From Atopsyche davidsoni (Eukaryota > Arthropoda > Insecta > Trichoptera > Hydrobiosidae): a DNA stretch of 64,000 bases. Location of the stretch: positions 1,240,001-1,304,000 of the forward strand of contig JAILWY010000028.1 of the NCBI GenBank assembly GCA_022113835.1, read 5' to 3'. Position 1 is the stretch's first letter. Each line of letters starts with the position of its first letter. The notes below the pieces were generated by a model, which did no database searches, was not told the origin of the DNA, and worked only from the letters and a program-made list of their open reading frames with translations. Positions 34,263 to 46,547 of the stretch are shown piece by piece. The position numbers and the translations under genes were made by a program.

Positions 34263-37200
34263 TGCATTACGCCCGCATCCTCGGCTACCGGAACCTTCCA
34301 ATCTAGAACACTCCGTCGATGATAACGTGTACATGATGATTATGAATGAGGATGCAGGTTGCGTCACATCTCCCAAACTATCGAGGAATATGCCTGTCTC
34401 GGCGTTGTGTGCGAGACTTACCTGACGATTAAGCTTCGAGTTTTTAACTTTATAGTGCCAGTCCATTAGTGCTTTGTAAAGGGGCTGTAAACTATTAAAA
34501 ATTTGTTTTCGTAGGCCATAACTAACTACAAAAGAATTTCGTACTATTCATGATATTGTTTGTTTTTTTTAAGACGTTTGCTAAAAGGTTTTTTTTTCTT
34601 GTACTACGGTTGTGGAAATCTGCTGTCATCCGAGTCATATCATATCCACTAAAAATATTGCCTTTTATTTCTAACTTATGGAATTAAAGACCTTTATATG
34701 AGTTAATCTCAAATACCCATTTAAATATTACATTATTTGCAGTGTATTTGTCACATTTGCAGGTGGGTCAATCCTAGCGTGACAATATCGTCTCATTCAC
34801 TATCTCCTCAAGATAAAATATATTTGAAACAAGAATTAAATTAATAGTCTCATTTTTCTAATCTTAATTAGATTAGAAAATTAATTAGTTTATTGAATAA
34901 AAACATTACTTTATTTTATTAATCGCACATACTTTAGTACTGTATTATGATGTCAATACATTGCCAACTGAACGATACAGCTACCGACTTTTATCCACAA
35001 AAGGCTGGTTGAACTTCTAATACTCCACGCTTAACAATTATGAATAGCCAGGAGATAATGATTTTTAAAAAATTGTGAGCTCTTTCACCTTTCAAAGACC
35101 TCTTGGAACCTATTAAAGGCGAAGCTCATAATCAAAAATGATCATTATCCACTAGCCTTATGACTATTGGTATTTTTTGCCTTTTAGTGTATTGTATACA
35201 AGCCACACGAGCTGCGATTCATCTAAGATAAGATAGTTGATAATCCAGAAACCAAGACTCTGACTGAACTCAATAGTATCGTAAAATGCCAATAATAGAA
35301 TCGCAGCATTTGAGGTGAATGTCTAATAATATATCTAACCCGATTGGTATTGTCCTCTTTAGTGGAAACTATTTTTCATTATTTAAAAATTTAGCTAGCG
35401 AGAACTAATTGCTAACATTAAAAGTAAATGCATCAAATTGATTCCATAGACTCAAACATCTCTCTCTTCTTTCGACATTGCATCTTCAGAGAAAGATTTG
35501 TGCTTATTGTTAAAGGTGCTAGTTTTTAGCCGCATCAACGGCCACTTTTAGCACTTAAATTATTTAAGCAACGTTGTTATTGTCTTTGCATTTCAGAAAA
35601 GAAAAGCATAAAACATTTATTTTGTATAACACTTGCAATCTCGGAAATCTCTGTAGTCTTGAGAAATATCTCTTATCATGTGGTTTTTGTCACAATTAAA
35701 TCCATTATCACTAGAAAACATTCCGTTATTGACAAAATCACATATTGTGTTAGAATAAAACACTCTACAGTGTCAGCAACAGACGGAGCCATCCATTTGC
35801 CCTCGTGCTCAAATTAAATTTATACCGTCCCGCATTGGAAATATTACTATTTTGCCCCATCTATCAATCCAAGAAAACGATAGATTGATTGACTGACGAT
35901 CGGCCAGCAGATGTGGTCAGCCGAGTCAGTATTGCCTTAGGCTCGCTTTGTGTGCGTATATAGTGCAAACTTTGTATTGGGTTTTTTTTTCTTCATCTTT
36001 TTTAATTGTGATTGGCGACATCTCATAATAATGCCTATTATAATAATCTATAGCTTTATTAATAGGTTTTTAAATGCTGTTTTACTAATGGGAGTATTTG
36101 TGAAGTGTTAGAAGGCACACGGTATCACTTGAAAATGGAGTATGTAAAAATCTAGCAGTTCCCCAATACACATCGGTGTCGTGTTTTTGAGGCGAATCAG
36201 AAAATCTTGCTGCTAGTTAGGCAATGATAATTTATTCGGTCTATTTTCATTTGTTACTGCGTGTTTAAAGCAACTGTGTATTCGCTGGCTTTTAAAACAT
36301 CATTTTAAATCTTTTCGACATCGAAATTAGAATCCTCATCCCAAATTAGATCTATATGCCTCAGGTTGCGCCGGAGGGGACATACACAGTGTTTGCTGTG
36401 TCCGTGCAGCGGGTTGACGGGTGGGGTTGTGGTCTAATATGCAGTGCGGCAAGAGTGTCCACTACACACCTCCGGTGTGATCTCAGGAGAGAGTTAATAT
36501 TTTAAATATATAGTATGCATTGCAGTTTTCAATAGTGTTTGCACAGAAAAGACACGGCCAAAGTTTCTATATCCCCTCCACCACAATATTTTTGTTTGAA
36601 TCCTAATCATTGTACTTGCGTGATACAAGTTTGTTCTATGTCCGCTGAAAAGTCCTGATGCCGCCATATCAGGGAATAGCATAAAATTTGCCTTGAATAA
36701 CTAAATATGCCTTTTTTTTTTACTGTATTCTTTTTTCTTTTTTTTACTTTTATTCAAATGGGTTTCCTATAAAGAAAGGGGAAAAAATAATATTGTACTG
36801 TGTATCTAATTTGTCTACATTTTTGTTACTTTAATTGCAACAATATTACCATACCCATGGCTAATTTATTTGTGATAGTATACTTGTGCGCTTATAAAAA
36901 AGCTGATTGATGCAGCTAATAATTGACAGTTGGAAAATAGTCGCAGGAATCTGAAACAATAATTTTGTTTAGCCGATGTTTGTAATGCATAAATCAATTC
37001 AACACATTACGTGTCAACACTGTGTCCTTTTCGAAAAACAGTATCCAACATTAAAACTCACCTTAACATTTGAGAAATACATTTTTAACATGAAGTTAGT
37101 TTTTTTTTCTAGTATCACTCTTACCGAGATGATTACCTGATATGTTAAGTCATGGTTGGGCATATAGCCAGCCGCAAGCAATAATTTGACTGTTGCCGAG

Positions 37201-38780
37201 TTGAAGATTCGTCTACGCGAAGGCAAATCGGTATAGATTACAGCCTCGATCTTGACATGCCAGAAACTCTATGCTTACTTTCAATAAAAATGCCCAACAT
37301 GGGTGGAAAGACATTAATTTGGTGAGAATGCATTTAAATAATTTTTACAAATTGATCCACAGCAGAACTGAGCATGGGTTTTTGATATAAGACAAACGCA
37401 ACGATGAAATCTAAGTTATTTTTAGATTTTTGAGGTTATTTTTTTTTCTTTAAATAACTCAAATGAACATTTATTATAACCCAAAATATAATTTTGAAGT
37501 TTACATTCTCAGCTATCTTGGAAAGATAGAAATACGATGTGTGAGTGAACCTGACGTGCTTACAATCATTAATACTATAATCTAATTGCGGTCATATCCT
37601 AAACTAGTACTGGAAGTTGTCTTATTTACAAATTTTTTAATGATATTTCACCAGATATGTTTTATTAGAAGCTTTTAACTTTGTTGTTTAATAGAATACG
37701 TATTGAATGTTTGTAAGCATCATTGGATTACACATGTGTAGTGTTTTATTATTTTTTTGAATGCCAGGATTTGTTTGAGTTATTAATATGCCGTGCTGTG
37801 TGTATAGTTTACGTTTTGAGTTTGGACTAGAATGGCAGAACTTTTTGTGCTGTGTAAAAAGTGACAGATCATATGTAACATAATTACTAAGTTTTACTTT
37901 GTAAGTTGAGAATATATTGAAAAAAGTTATTGAAAACAAGACTGTGTTTTACTTATATCTATTTTGTTTTATACATACTAATATCATCCTCGACAACCTC
38001 CAGAAGTATTTGCCAGAGTCTTCTATTAGCTTACTCTACATCAGCGATACTCGGATTTTTTTTCCTTCGGGTCACATAAATATGATTGCTATGATACACG
38101 GTAAGCAACATTTTCAGGTGATGACCTTTTTTTAGGTTGTCCATATATAATAAATAAAACACAAAAACAAAATATCCAAATGTTTATTTAAAAATTAGTG
38201 TGATATTTGATATTGGGACAAACCATTTTAGACAAGTCAGGTTAATAACTGCAACATGGTACTCTCAATACATCATCAAGGTGAGAATCAGTAAGCCGAT
38301 TTCTAAATAAGTTTTTTGTATTGGCCGCTGAATACTTTCAGGAAGGCGGTAGCAGGCTCTAAGACAACTGGTAATGACAGCATAGGTCTACTTTAATTTT
38401 GTAAGTTTGAAATAAACAATTCACTGGTACATTTGCTAGCATTATTAATGATATCAATATCATTGCTATTGTATTACAATCTCACTGAAAAAAAATAGAC
38501 TATAATTTTTTTAAATTTATTTCGTTTCTAGAATGCCATTGTCTCTCGAGTTAAAGATTTATAAACACTTGGCATTTATCACGCAAATTAGCATATCAAT
38601 AATTAAACTACCTATTTTATTAATTCGGATGAATTGGGTAAAGTTAGGGGGGTATTGGACCACTACTAAATTGATAGTCAGCTTAGTTCTTTTCGACATC
38701 GTCGCTGCGTTAACTTCTGGCCTTCCTGCCTTTCTGACTTTCTGACTTACTTAAAAAATTACTGCCCAAAAACCATCGAA
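34263..38780. other. Pdcd4 3' UTR and AT-rich intergenic DNA
   Basis: The Pdcd4 3' UTR begins here; several AATAAA motifs occur from about 34900 onwards. A small perfect stem (TTTTCTAATC ... GATTAGAAAA) lies near 34853-34880. A GC-rich dispersed-repeat-like patch lies at 36360-36490. No gene was recognised; the frames are short and uncharacteristic. Confidence 0.5.
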
Positions 38781-38789
38781 ACAAAAAGA

Positions 38790-40150
38790 TAATCAGCAAA
38801 ACTGTCCTCCGCTCGGCTCGCGGATTCGCCGGCCATGCGTCATTTCCCGCGACGGGCCCTCGCGTTTTGGAATCGACAAAAATCGGCAGATGTCTCTAGG
38901 TAAAAAAATATCCACCGTCTCATGAATGAAATTTCGCACGCTTCGGTATTCACTTGTCGATAAATTAAATATATTTATTTTCAGATTTTTGACAAAACGA
39001 GGGATCACCATTCGGCGGGGCGCGATTTTCTGCCCAAAGTCGCCTCCACGCGTCGGGCCGGCGCGCTCGCGAAAATCGCGCCGTCAGCGAATCGCATCGG
39101 GACGATGCACAAAAAGAGCAAAACATTCAAAAGCCGCGACAGTTATCGAGTGCCGGGCCGGACTTCGCGACCTGCGCGGGGGCGGCGGTACGGACGGAAA
39201 GCCGATTTGCAGGCGGCCTCGGGTCGCGAACCGCTCCTTCTCGCGCACCGAACCGGCAATTAGCTCCAAACGCGCCGAGGATAAATTGCAAAAAAAAACA
39301 TCCGCGACGGATCGCCGCTAAATCGCCCGCAATTTGCCAAAACGTTTACGCCGAAGGGCGTGCCCAAGCGATCGCCGTGCGGCGCGGCTCAGACGGACGG
39401 ACGTGCGCCTCGCCCTCGCCCGCCATCGCCCGCCATCGCCCGCCATCCGCCACGTCCGTCGCAGCCTCTCCGGCGCGCCGCGCTAGGGAGTCGCCGCGTC
39501 TCGCTTTGACGAATATTGACAGACGTCCGAAGTACTCGGTCTAGACATCGCGGGGTGAAAAATCATTTGTTATTCCGCAAGTCCAGCGCGCGTGCGACGC
39601 GGCGAGCCGCACCAGCGCGAGGAGCGCGAGGAGTGCGAGGACCGCGAGGACCGCGAGACAGTGCCGCGATCGCGACGCTGCCGATCGAGTCCCGGGGAGC
39701 TTGTTCGCGCGGCCGACGTTGTTTTGAGTGATTTCTTTTTTACGCAGATAACCTCGCCGCGACTCTCGTCCGCCGCGGCTTCCGCAGGCTGCGGCCCGCT
39801 CCGCGCTCCCGGGGCTGCGGGACGCCGACATGATCGGATCCCTTCCCGGCCCAGACGTGAGTCTCGACACCTTTTTGTTCCCATTTACGTAATTGCAGAT
39901 AGTTCAAAAGTCCTCCGAAAATACGGTAGACCCCTTTCAGAACCGCAGCGAGTGTCCCGCGACCGACGATCGACGTCGACGAGCGCGGTATTCGCTTCCA
40001 AAACGGGCCGCATTTTGTTTGTTTACTAACTGTCACACTCGCTTATAAGCCGGGAGACACATTACTCCGGTAGTAGGCCAAAACCTGTCGAGCGAGAGCG
40101 GCCCTCGCGGCCGGGGGAATAAGGCGCACTTTCGCCTGGCTCCGTTCGTC
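38790..40150. promoter_or_regulatory. Large GC-rich, CG-dense island, candidate PKNOX upstream promoter
   Basis: About 1.3 kb of strongly GC-rich sequence sits in otherwise AT-rich DNA. It includes a short tandem repeat (CGCCCGCCAT three times, about 39417-39447). It contains a candidate first exon ending at 39856 with a consensus donor (AGAC|GTGAGT) on the plus strand. The next plus-strand exon is the PKNOX exon at 46534, so this is plausibly its promoter. The many overlapping frames on both strands are compositional artefacts. An independent gene cannot be excluded. Confidence 0.45.
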
Positions 40151-41653
40151 CGATGTTAGTTACGAGAGTGGTGTTACCTCATTTATCATGCTAGCTGACA
40201 ATTCGTAAACACATGTCTCATTCGAGGAGAGGTGTAAACAAACTGCAATAAAAGCTGCCCCGCGCTTCTGTTCAGACAAATACCCGCGTTTCGTTGCCGA
40301 TAATTTCACCGATCGCCATTATAAGCTCTTGTGCCGTTTTCCAGAAGGAATGCGGATCTTCGTTAGATTGTAACGGTGTGACATTTACGCGTTGCATATT
40401 TTTTGCATATATATTTATGACCGCCAGTTTTTTTGCAGCCGACTGAATTGAGATAATTAATTTGCACACAGCATCCTGTGCATGCCCCATCGCCTATGAT
40501 GAATAGGTATTTAATTAATAGCTGTGTTTTTTTTTATAATTTTACTGTTATTCTTTAATACTATGCAAATTCAATTCTCATATTCAGCATATTATTAATT
40601 TAGGAATTATACAAAAAGACAATATAAACGAAACGTGTGGGAGAATACTCGGGTGCTATTTTGGTGTATGTGTTTTTATCAGTGAATGCATTATTAAGTT
40701 GCAAATAAATTAAACTGTTTTTGCTTTTTGTTTAAATATATATATTTAACGTGCAGTCTTCCGCACTGGATGCACTTTCGACTTGGCCATTTTATAAACT
40801 ATGCATATAATTATCTGAAAAGAAACGAGTTATTATGCATCGAGGTATTTATAATTTTATTACCGCTAGAAAATGTGTAAATTTTATGTTACTGTAAAAC
40901 TATATGTGCACGTTTCTCTTCAAAATTCAATATCGAAAGTGTATATAAGAATTGGCAAGTTCAAGCAGTATGGTTGACCCTTAATTGCATACTGTTACTA
41001 ATCGGCAACAAATCATAAAACCTGTTCTTTAAACCCCATACAAACTTATAGGATCGACGATTTCGTCTTGTGATCGTTATGTTGGACCTGTCGGACTAAT
41101 TTTAATCAACTTTTTACCATTAACAGCCCTGGAATAGACCAACCGTATTGGAAGATGACATTTGCCAACTTTTGGCGGTTGAGTGAAAACGCGATTTATC
41201 TTTTTTCTGCTTGAAAAAAATATTTTAAATTTAAAAGTAAGCTATTTTCATAATCAATTAATATTATTTCGTTTTTTTTTTATTTTTTTTTTTCTATAAA
41301 ACATTTTTTTAAATTTATTTTTTCTGATTATTCATAATTTTGTAACAGGCCTTTACTTGCGGAAATATCAACCACCCTGTGGTCATGTTGGCCTAGTCCA
41401 GGTGCTACGGATTTGTGGGCATCCTTCTATGGAAGGACCCAACCCAACCTAAAAACCCTACAATAGGCATTAAATACAATTATTTACTATCAAAAGCATC
41501 CGAATAATACACAAAAATAATTTATTGGGGCCCATAAGACCGAAACTTCTGGCATGCGACCTAATTTCAATGATAATAATAATGCGTATTTTCATGTTTT
41601 TTTTTTCTTGTGCAAATTGATTACATAAACATTGTGGCGATTTTACACGCAAA

Positions 41654-41749
41654 TGCCTGCCCAAATATTTTACATGTATTTTTTACACACACACACATAT
41701 ATATAAATATATATGTGTAAAAAATACATGTAAAATATTTGGGCAGGCA
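41654..41749. mobile_element. Near-perfect palindrome (MITE-like)
   Basis: TGCCTGCCCAAATATTTTAC at the left and its exact complement at the right form arms of about 33 bases. They enclose a CA/TA-rich centre (ACACACAC, ATATATAT). The structure is typical of a small foldback element. No target duplication was defined. Confidence 0.85.
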
Positions 41750-42030
41750 ATGTTGTTGATTTATTATTATATTCGTTTATTAATTATATACTTTTTAGTT
41801 TTATGATCTAGTCGTCCTTGTTTAATTAATACGAAGAAAATGCAAATTTATATTACACAATCTACACAAAGTCAACTATTTAAATGTCCACTTTTTCTTG
41901 TTTTCGTGGTAGAAATTTCTATTTTTTTTCAACGCTCAACCCATCGTAAAACCAAGTTTTATTTATATTATAATTATTTTATTTATATAATTTAATTTTA
42001 TAGTATTTACGTAAATCGATTTTATATAGC

Positions 42031-42130
42031 AGCGGGTTATAATTTAATTTTAACCATGATCACCTGTCTTTTGACGATTCGTGTCTTGCAATTCATCATG
42101 GTCACATAGGTCATCAAATTATAACCCGCT
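42031..42130. mobile_element. Foldback MITE, 100 bp
   Basis: It begins AGCGGGTTATAATTT and ends AAATTATAACCCGCT, with imperfect complementarity continuing inward (ACCATGATCACCTG against CATGGTCACATAGG). It is non-coding and belongs to a different family from its neighbour at 41654. Confidence 0.8.
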
Positions 42131-43109
42131 ATTAATTTTACGATGAACAGTTTGGAACATTAAAGCTGTAAGATGATAAAGTCGGTGTTATCAGATCATG
42201 ATCAACGCAGGTCCGGAGTTATCAGTTTCCATCGATCTTTAATTATACGCAGTTAAATTCACATCAATATACTCCTAAGTCGATAATTTTAATTATGAAA
42301 TACCACAAGTGTCACGTACATATATAAAAAGAGCCCCACACGTATTAAATTTTGATATTTCAAATATGTGCAGCAGTGGAACTTTATTCACTTCTGGGAA
42401 ACTTATAAATTGCCTGCACTCTCAAGTGCAAGGGAATCCCCTGTGAAAACACTCCGGTGCAAGTTTTCTGTGATGTCTAGTGCTCGCCCGAGCTCGGATG
42501 TCTCCCGATCGCGGGACAAAAAAAAAATATATATATCGCACTTGCAGGGCTTTACTTTTCTCATTTCAACTTCACTTCATTGTATTTACTTAATGTTTTT
42601 TCGATTTCATTTGTGAAAATGGAGATGCGTTAAACAAATATTATGTTTATCATCATTATAGCGTACTTCTACGATTTTATTTCAACAAAAACATTATTAT
42701 GTTCCCCCTCGTACTCGAGTTACAAAAGGGTCTTCGCAGCGGGTCTCTTTGGTAATACCAGAGCGCGGTCTCAATTTTCCCGATTAAGTGGCCCCCGGAA
42801 TTCTCCGAAGCATGCCTCGAGCCTGAACCCCGACCCCCAGACCCCCGGCCCCTCCATAAAATACAAATTGTGGTCAGCCGGCAGCCCCGGAGCGCCAGGC
42901 CGGCCCTCGCCCCGTGGAGGTTGGGCCAGCTTGTGAGGTGATGAAGCAAAAGGATGAAGAAGGTGTGGTGGCAAATCCTCTGCAGCTGAGCGAGAATCTG
43001 ATTGTGGCGAATCAAATTATCGCTCTGCTGCCGCTTCCCTCGTGGAGCACGTCGCTTGCACTCCACATTATAATATTATCTCAGCACGGGCGTTTCTCGC
43101 TCGTGGAAT

Positions 43110-44720
43110 AATTAATAAATATATTGTGCCTATGTTCATAATGAATTAATAAATAATTTATTACAGAAATTATTCCTCCTACTTTACATTTTATATTAAT
43201 ATTTTTAATATAAAGTTTAGACTTGACTTTGAACCGTAGTCATCGCTTCATATTTTTAATAGAACATTTTAAATTATTTAGGTGTTCAAATATATTTATG
43301 GTGTGTGTGTGTTACCTTACTTTAAAAAAAAATCGTTCTTAATTTAATTAATCGCTGTTTACTTTTTTTTTTTTTTAATATAACCATTTAAAATATTATG
43401 GAATAAAATAAATTCTTATTTTAAAAAATGTGATTAAAATATTTACGGCGTATGAAAAATAACATTCTTTATTTAATTAGTCGCCTTTAAATGATTTAAA
43501 AATTACATATTTATGGTGTTTCCTTGCTTTAAATAAAAATAATTGTGACGTATAAACCTTTTTTTTTATAAAATCAATAAATCGTTTTTATATATCAAGT
43601 CAGGTGTGTGTCTCTTATTAAAAATTAAATTATTTAATTGAAAATAAGATACGCTTATTATATTTAGTCGCCGTTTACTTATTAAAAAAATAATGTCAAA
43701 AATATCTATGGTGTATTTGACATCCAGATATAAAATGAGATATCTTCCTCAAAAGATCTATCATTCATAAAAATTCGTCGTTCATTTTTTTGAAAAAATA
43801 AAGGATAATTAAAAATTTTATTGTGCAAGTGATGCTAGCATAAAAAAATTGTTCTGAAATATATATATATATAATATTTTCGTCATTTGCTTATTTAAAA
43901 AAATCATGATTGACATTATTTGTGACGTGTAAACTTTTTTTTTTAAAATTAAATCAATAATACGTTTTTTCTATTTTTTCAAAGTTTAATAATTTTTAAA
44001 AAATCGGCTTAGTGTGTTGTCTTATTTTTATTTATTAAAAATATATTTGTACGCCTATTATATTTAGTCGCCGTTTGCTTATTCAAAAAATTTACGCCAT
44101 TTTAAAATATCTATGGTGAAAAGATGAGATATTTTACTAAAACAATCGTTCTTTCAAAATTATTCGTAGTTTAACTTTTTTAAAAAATAAGCGTGTAATT
44201 AAAAATATTTATTGCGTGAGTGATACTTTGATTAAAAAAATGTTTTCAATATAATATGAATCAATCGCCATTTGCTTATTTTAAATATACATAATTTAAT
44301 AAAAATCATTTGCGACGTGTCAACCTTTTTTTTATAAAATGAAAAATTCGTTTTAAGTATTTTTTGTCACCGTTTAAAACTTTAAAAATTATATTCTGAC
44401 TTGAAATATTTATGGTGTATCTTCTAATAGTAAAATTAATCGCCATATGCGTATTATGTAAATAAAATAAATTGTCCTTAAAAATAAATATGTACGCACA
44501 TTATGTATTAAATCACCGGTTTTATTTATATATATTTTTTATTTTTTTAAATATATATATTTATGCTGTATGTGATCCCTTACTTTTATTTTAAAAAATA
44601 TTCGTAGTAGATCGGCGTATAGTTTTAATATTAAAAATAATATGATGATTATTAATATTTACGGAGTATGCGGTACCGTACTTTTATTAAAAAGTGAATT
44701 CGTCCTTTACACAATCGGTC
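43110..44720. repeat. Degenerate AT-rich tandem array
   Basis: A TATTTATGGTGTAT-like motif recurs about ten times (near 43288, 43440, 43508, 43702, 44107, 44198, 44405, 44563, 44658). An AGTCGCCGTTT-like motif recurs with it (43470, 43665, 44065, 44265, 44440). A longer marker, GACGTGTAAACCTTTTTTTT plus AATCAATAA, recurs near 43548, 43922 and 44310, giving a higher-order period of about 375-390 bases. The subunits have diverged heavily. Confidence 0.7.
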
Positions 44721-45172
44721 GCCGGTTAGTTATATTTTGGAGCAGACCGGAGTGCGCGGCCCGGGGCGTCCAGAGACAAGAGCGAAGTTCCGGCCAGTCT
44801 TTTCTTGTTACAGGCAACACTTGCGGATAATCTCCATACATACAAGGAGTTCGTCCTTTCAACACTCTGGCGACAAAACGCCGTATGGCATTTTTGTAAT
44901 CTATATATTTACGATAAAAAAATATTTAGTATTTAGTAAAAAATATTAAAGTTTTTAGGTTTAAACGATGAGAAAAATCCTAGAAAATTCGAACTAGCAC
45001 TTCATTGGCTATCGCGGCCATAACTAGCTTAAAATAATCTCTGTTTATATTGTATCATACAAATCATTATTATTAAACACCAAATAAATCCGCATTTTTT
45101 AACACACAGGTATATTGCGAATACAATATGTTTTCAGGCTATCGATCCCCTGGTGAAACGACGAGAAAAATT

Positions 45173-45550
45173 CTAGATGCGATTATCGCGACCTGGTGTT
45201 CTACCCAATCCTAGTGGATTTTTCACATGACGAGCTATTCGACCATATGCGTATGTCACGTCGATATAACGATCTGCCGTGTATATTCCTGCCTTTTTGC
45301 GAAGTTCATCAACGGCAGTCATCCCCTTAAACCAGCCGATGGCGGGTCTCAACCGGCTTCTCGACTTGGGGGATGTTAGGTGTTGGGTCCGGCTAGACGC
45401 AGAGTTTTGACTATTATTGTCATTGAGCCACGAAATTTGATCAGACCGAGATTCAATCGTATTGTGAAGTAAAGAACATGGAATGTGTGGAGTTAGCGAT
45501 TTGTCGCGTATCCGCCATTCCTCGCAGGTTAATGTACCGATGTAAATATT
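45173..45550 (-). pseudogene. Unidentified 125-codon open frame without an initial ATG
   Basis: On the minus strand the frame is open from just after a TGA (45551-45553) to a TAG at 45173. The last 58 residues look protein-like: WFKGMTAVDELRKKAGIYTA, RYIDVTYAYGRIARHVKNP and LGLGRTPGRDN. The first half is Ser/Asn-rich. The first in-frame ATG is internal, so it is either a terminal exon of an unmodelled minus-strand gene or a relic of a mobile element. I do not recognise the family. Confidence 0.35.
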
Positions 45551-46547
45551 TCATAATAGAATATATATTAGAAGTATCAAATATTGAATGAAGTCGGCGT
45601 ATTCTCGGGAATTTATTAAAATGCAGCTAGAGCGGGCGCCCGCTCGGGTCCGGCTCAGTTTATGAAGAGGACGGCGGCCCGGGCGGTCGTATTAAAAGAT
45701 TTCCTCAGGGGGGAGGAGCGCCGGCTTGCGGATCTGCGGCCCCCGAACCGTGGGCCGCGCTCCCGGTAACAAATCTAATTCATTATATTGTATATACACT
45801 ACATATTTAAACATGAATATGAATAGTCGTCAGAAGAAGCGCGTCACAACAACCATTGACGAAGCATCCCCCAATAGCAGTGTAGTATAATTGGGCCGCG
45901 AGCCGGCGTTGCGGAGCCGCTGCCCCCGTCGGCAGCAATTATTGTCGTTTTTCCGGGCGGCTCGGAGGGCGCCGCTTGGCGGTAATGGCCCGCCCCAGTG
46001 GCGGCTCGGGATATTATTTATATATATTTATATATCCAAATCTATTTTTGTCAATTAAATTTCTTGCGTTGCGTACATAAAAAAGGACGTTGATTTATTT
46101 AATTAATTTAAGTAGAAATCTCAAAGATTCTTATTAATATTATTGTTATTGTGTTTCACATGAAATATTTATTCGTGGTGTTTTTATATTTTTTGTATAT
46201 TTATTTATAAGCTAGTGGAACTTTGACAGAGCAGAAAAATATTTTCAGTTGTAGAAACATCTGTTCATTTTATTTGCGTGTTAATTATTTATTTAAATCA
46301 CACACCTTTATAAAGTTAAAGAAAAAGTCCTATAAGAAAGCTAATATGAGATGTATTTAACAAATAAATAGAGTTAATATATATGTTCACATTATGATAA
46401 AAATGTCGCATTATAAGATAAGATAATGCGTGAACCAATTTTATTTTTTAGTTGTTTACACTACGAATAATGTTTTTATATATATAAATATATAATTTGC
46501 GTATTTTTACTAACTTATTTATTAATTTTTCAGCAGAAAACATAGGG

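Larger units (their letters stand above)
40151..46533. other. Non-coding stretch before the PKNOX coding start
   Basis: This may be intron if transcription starts near 39.8 kb. It holds two palindromic MITE-like elements (41654-41749, 42031-42130), a GC patch at 42720-43080, a degenerate AT-rich tandem array (43110-44720), an unidentified minus-strand open frame (45173-45550) and GC-rich islands at 45600-45770 and 45880-46010. A 72-codon minus-strand frame at 40272-40490 is of doubtful significance. Confidence 0.5.

Noticed and set aside
38926..40036. Several 60-145 codon frames on both strands in the GC island
   Set aside because: GC-rich DNA has few stop codons. The frames overlap each other, are Arg/Ser/Pro-rich and show no domain.
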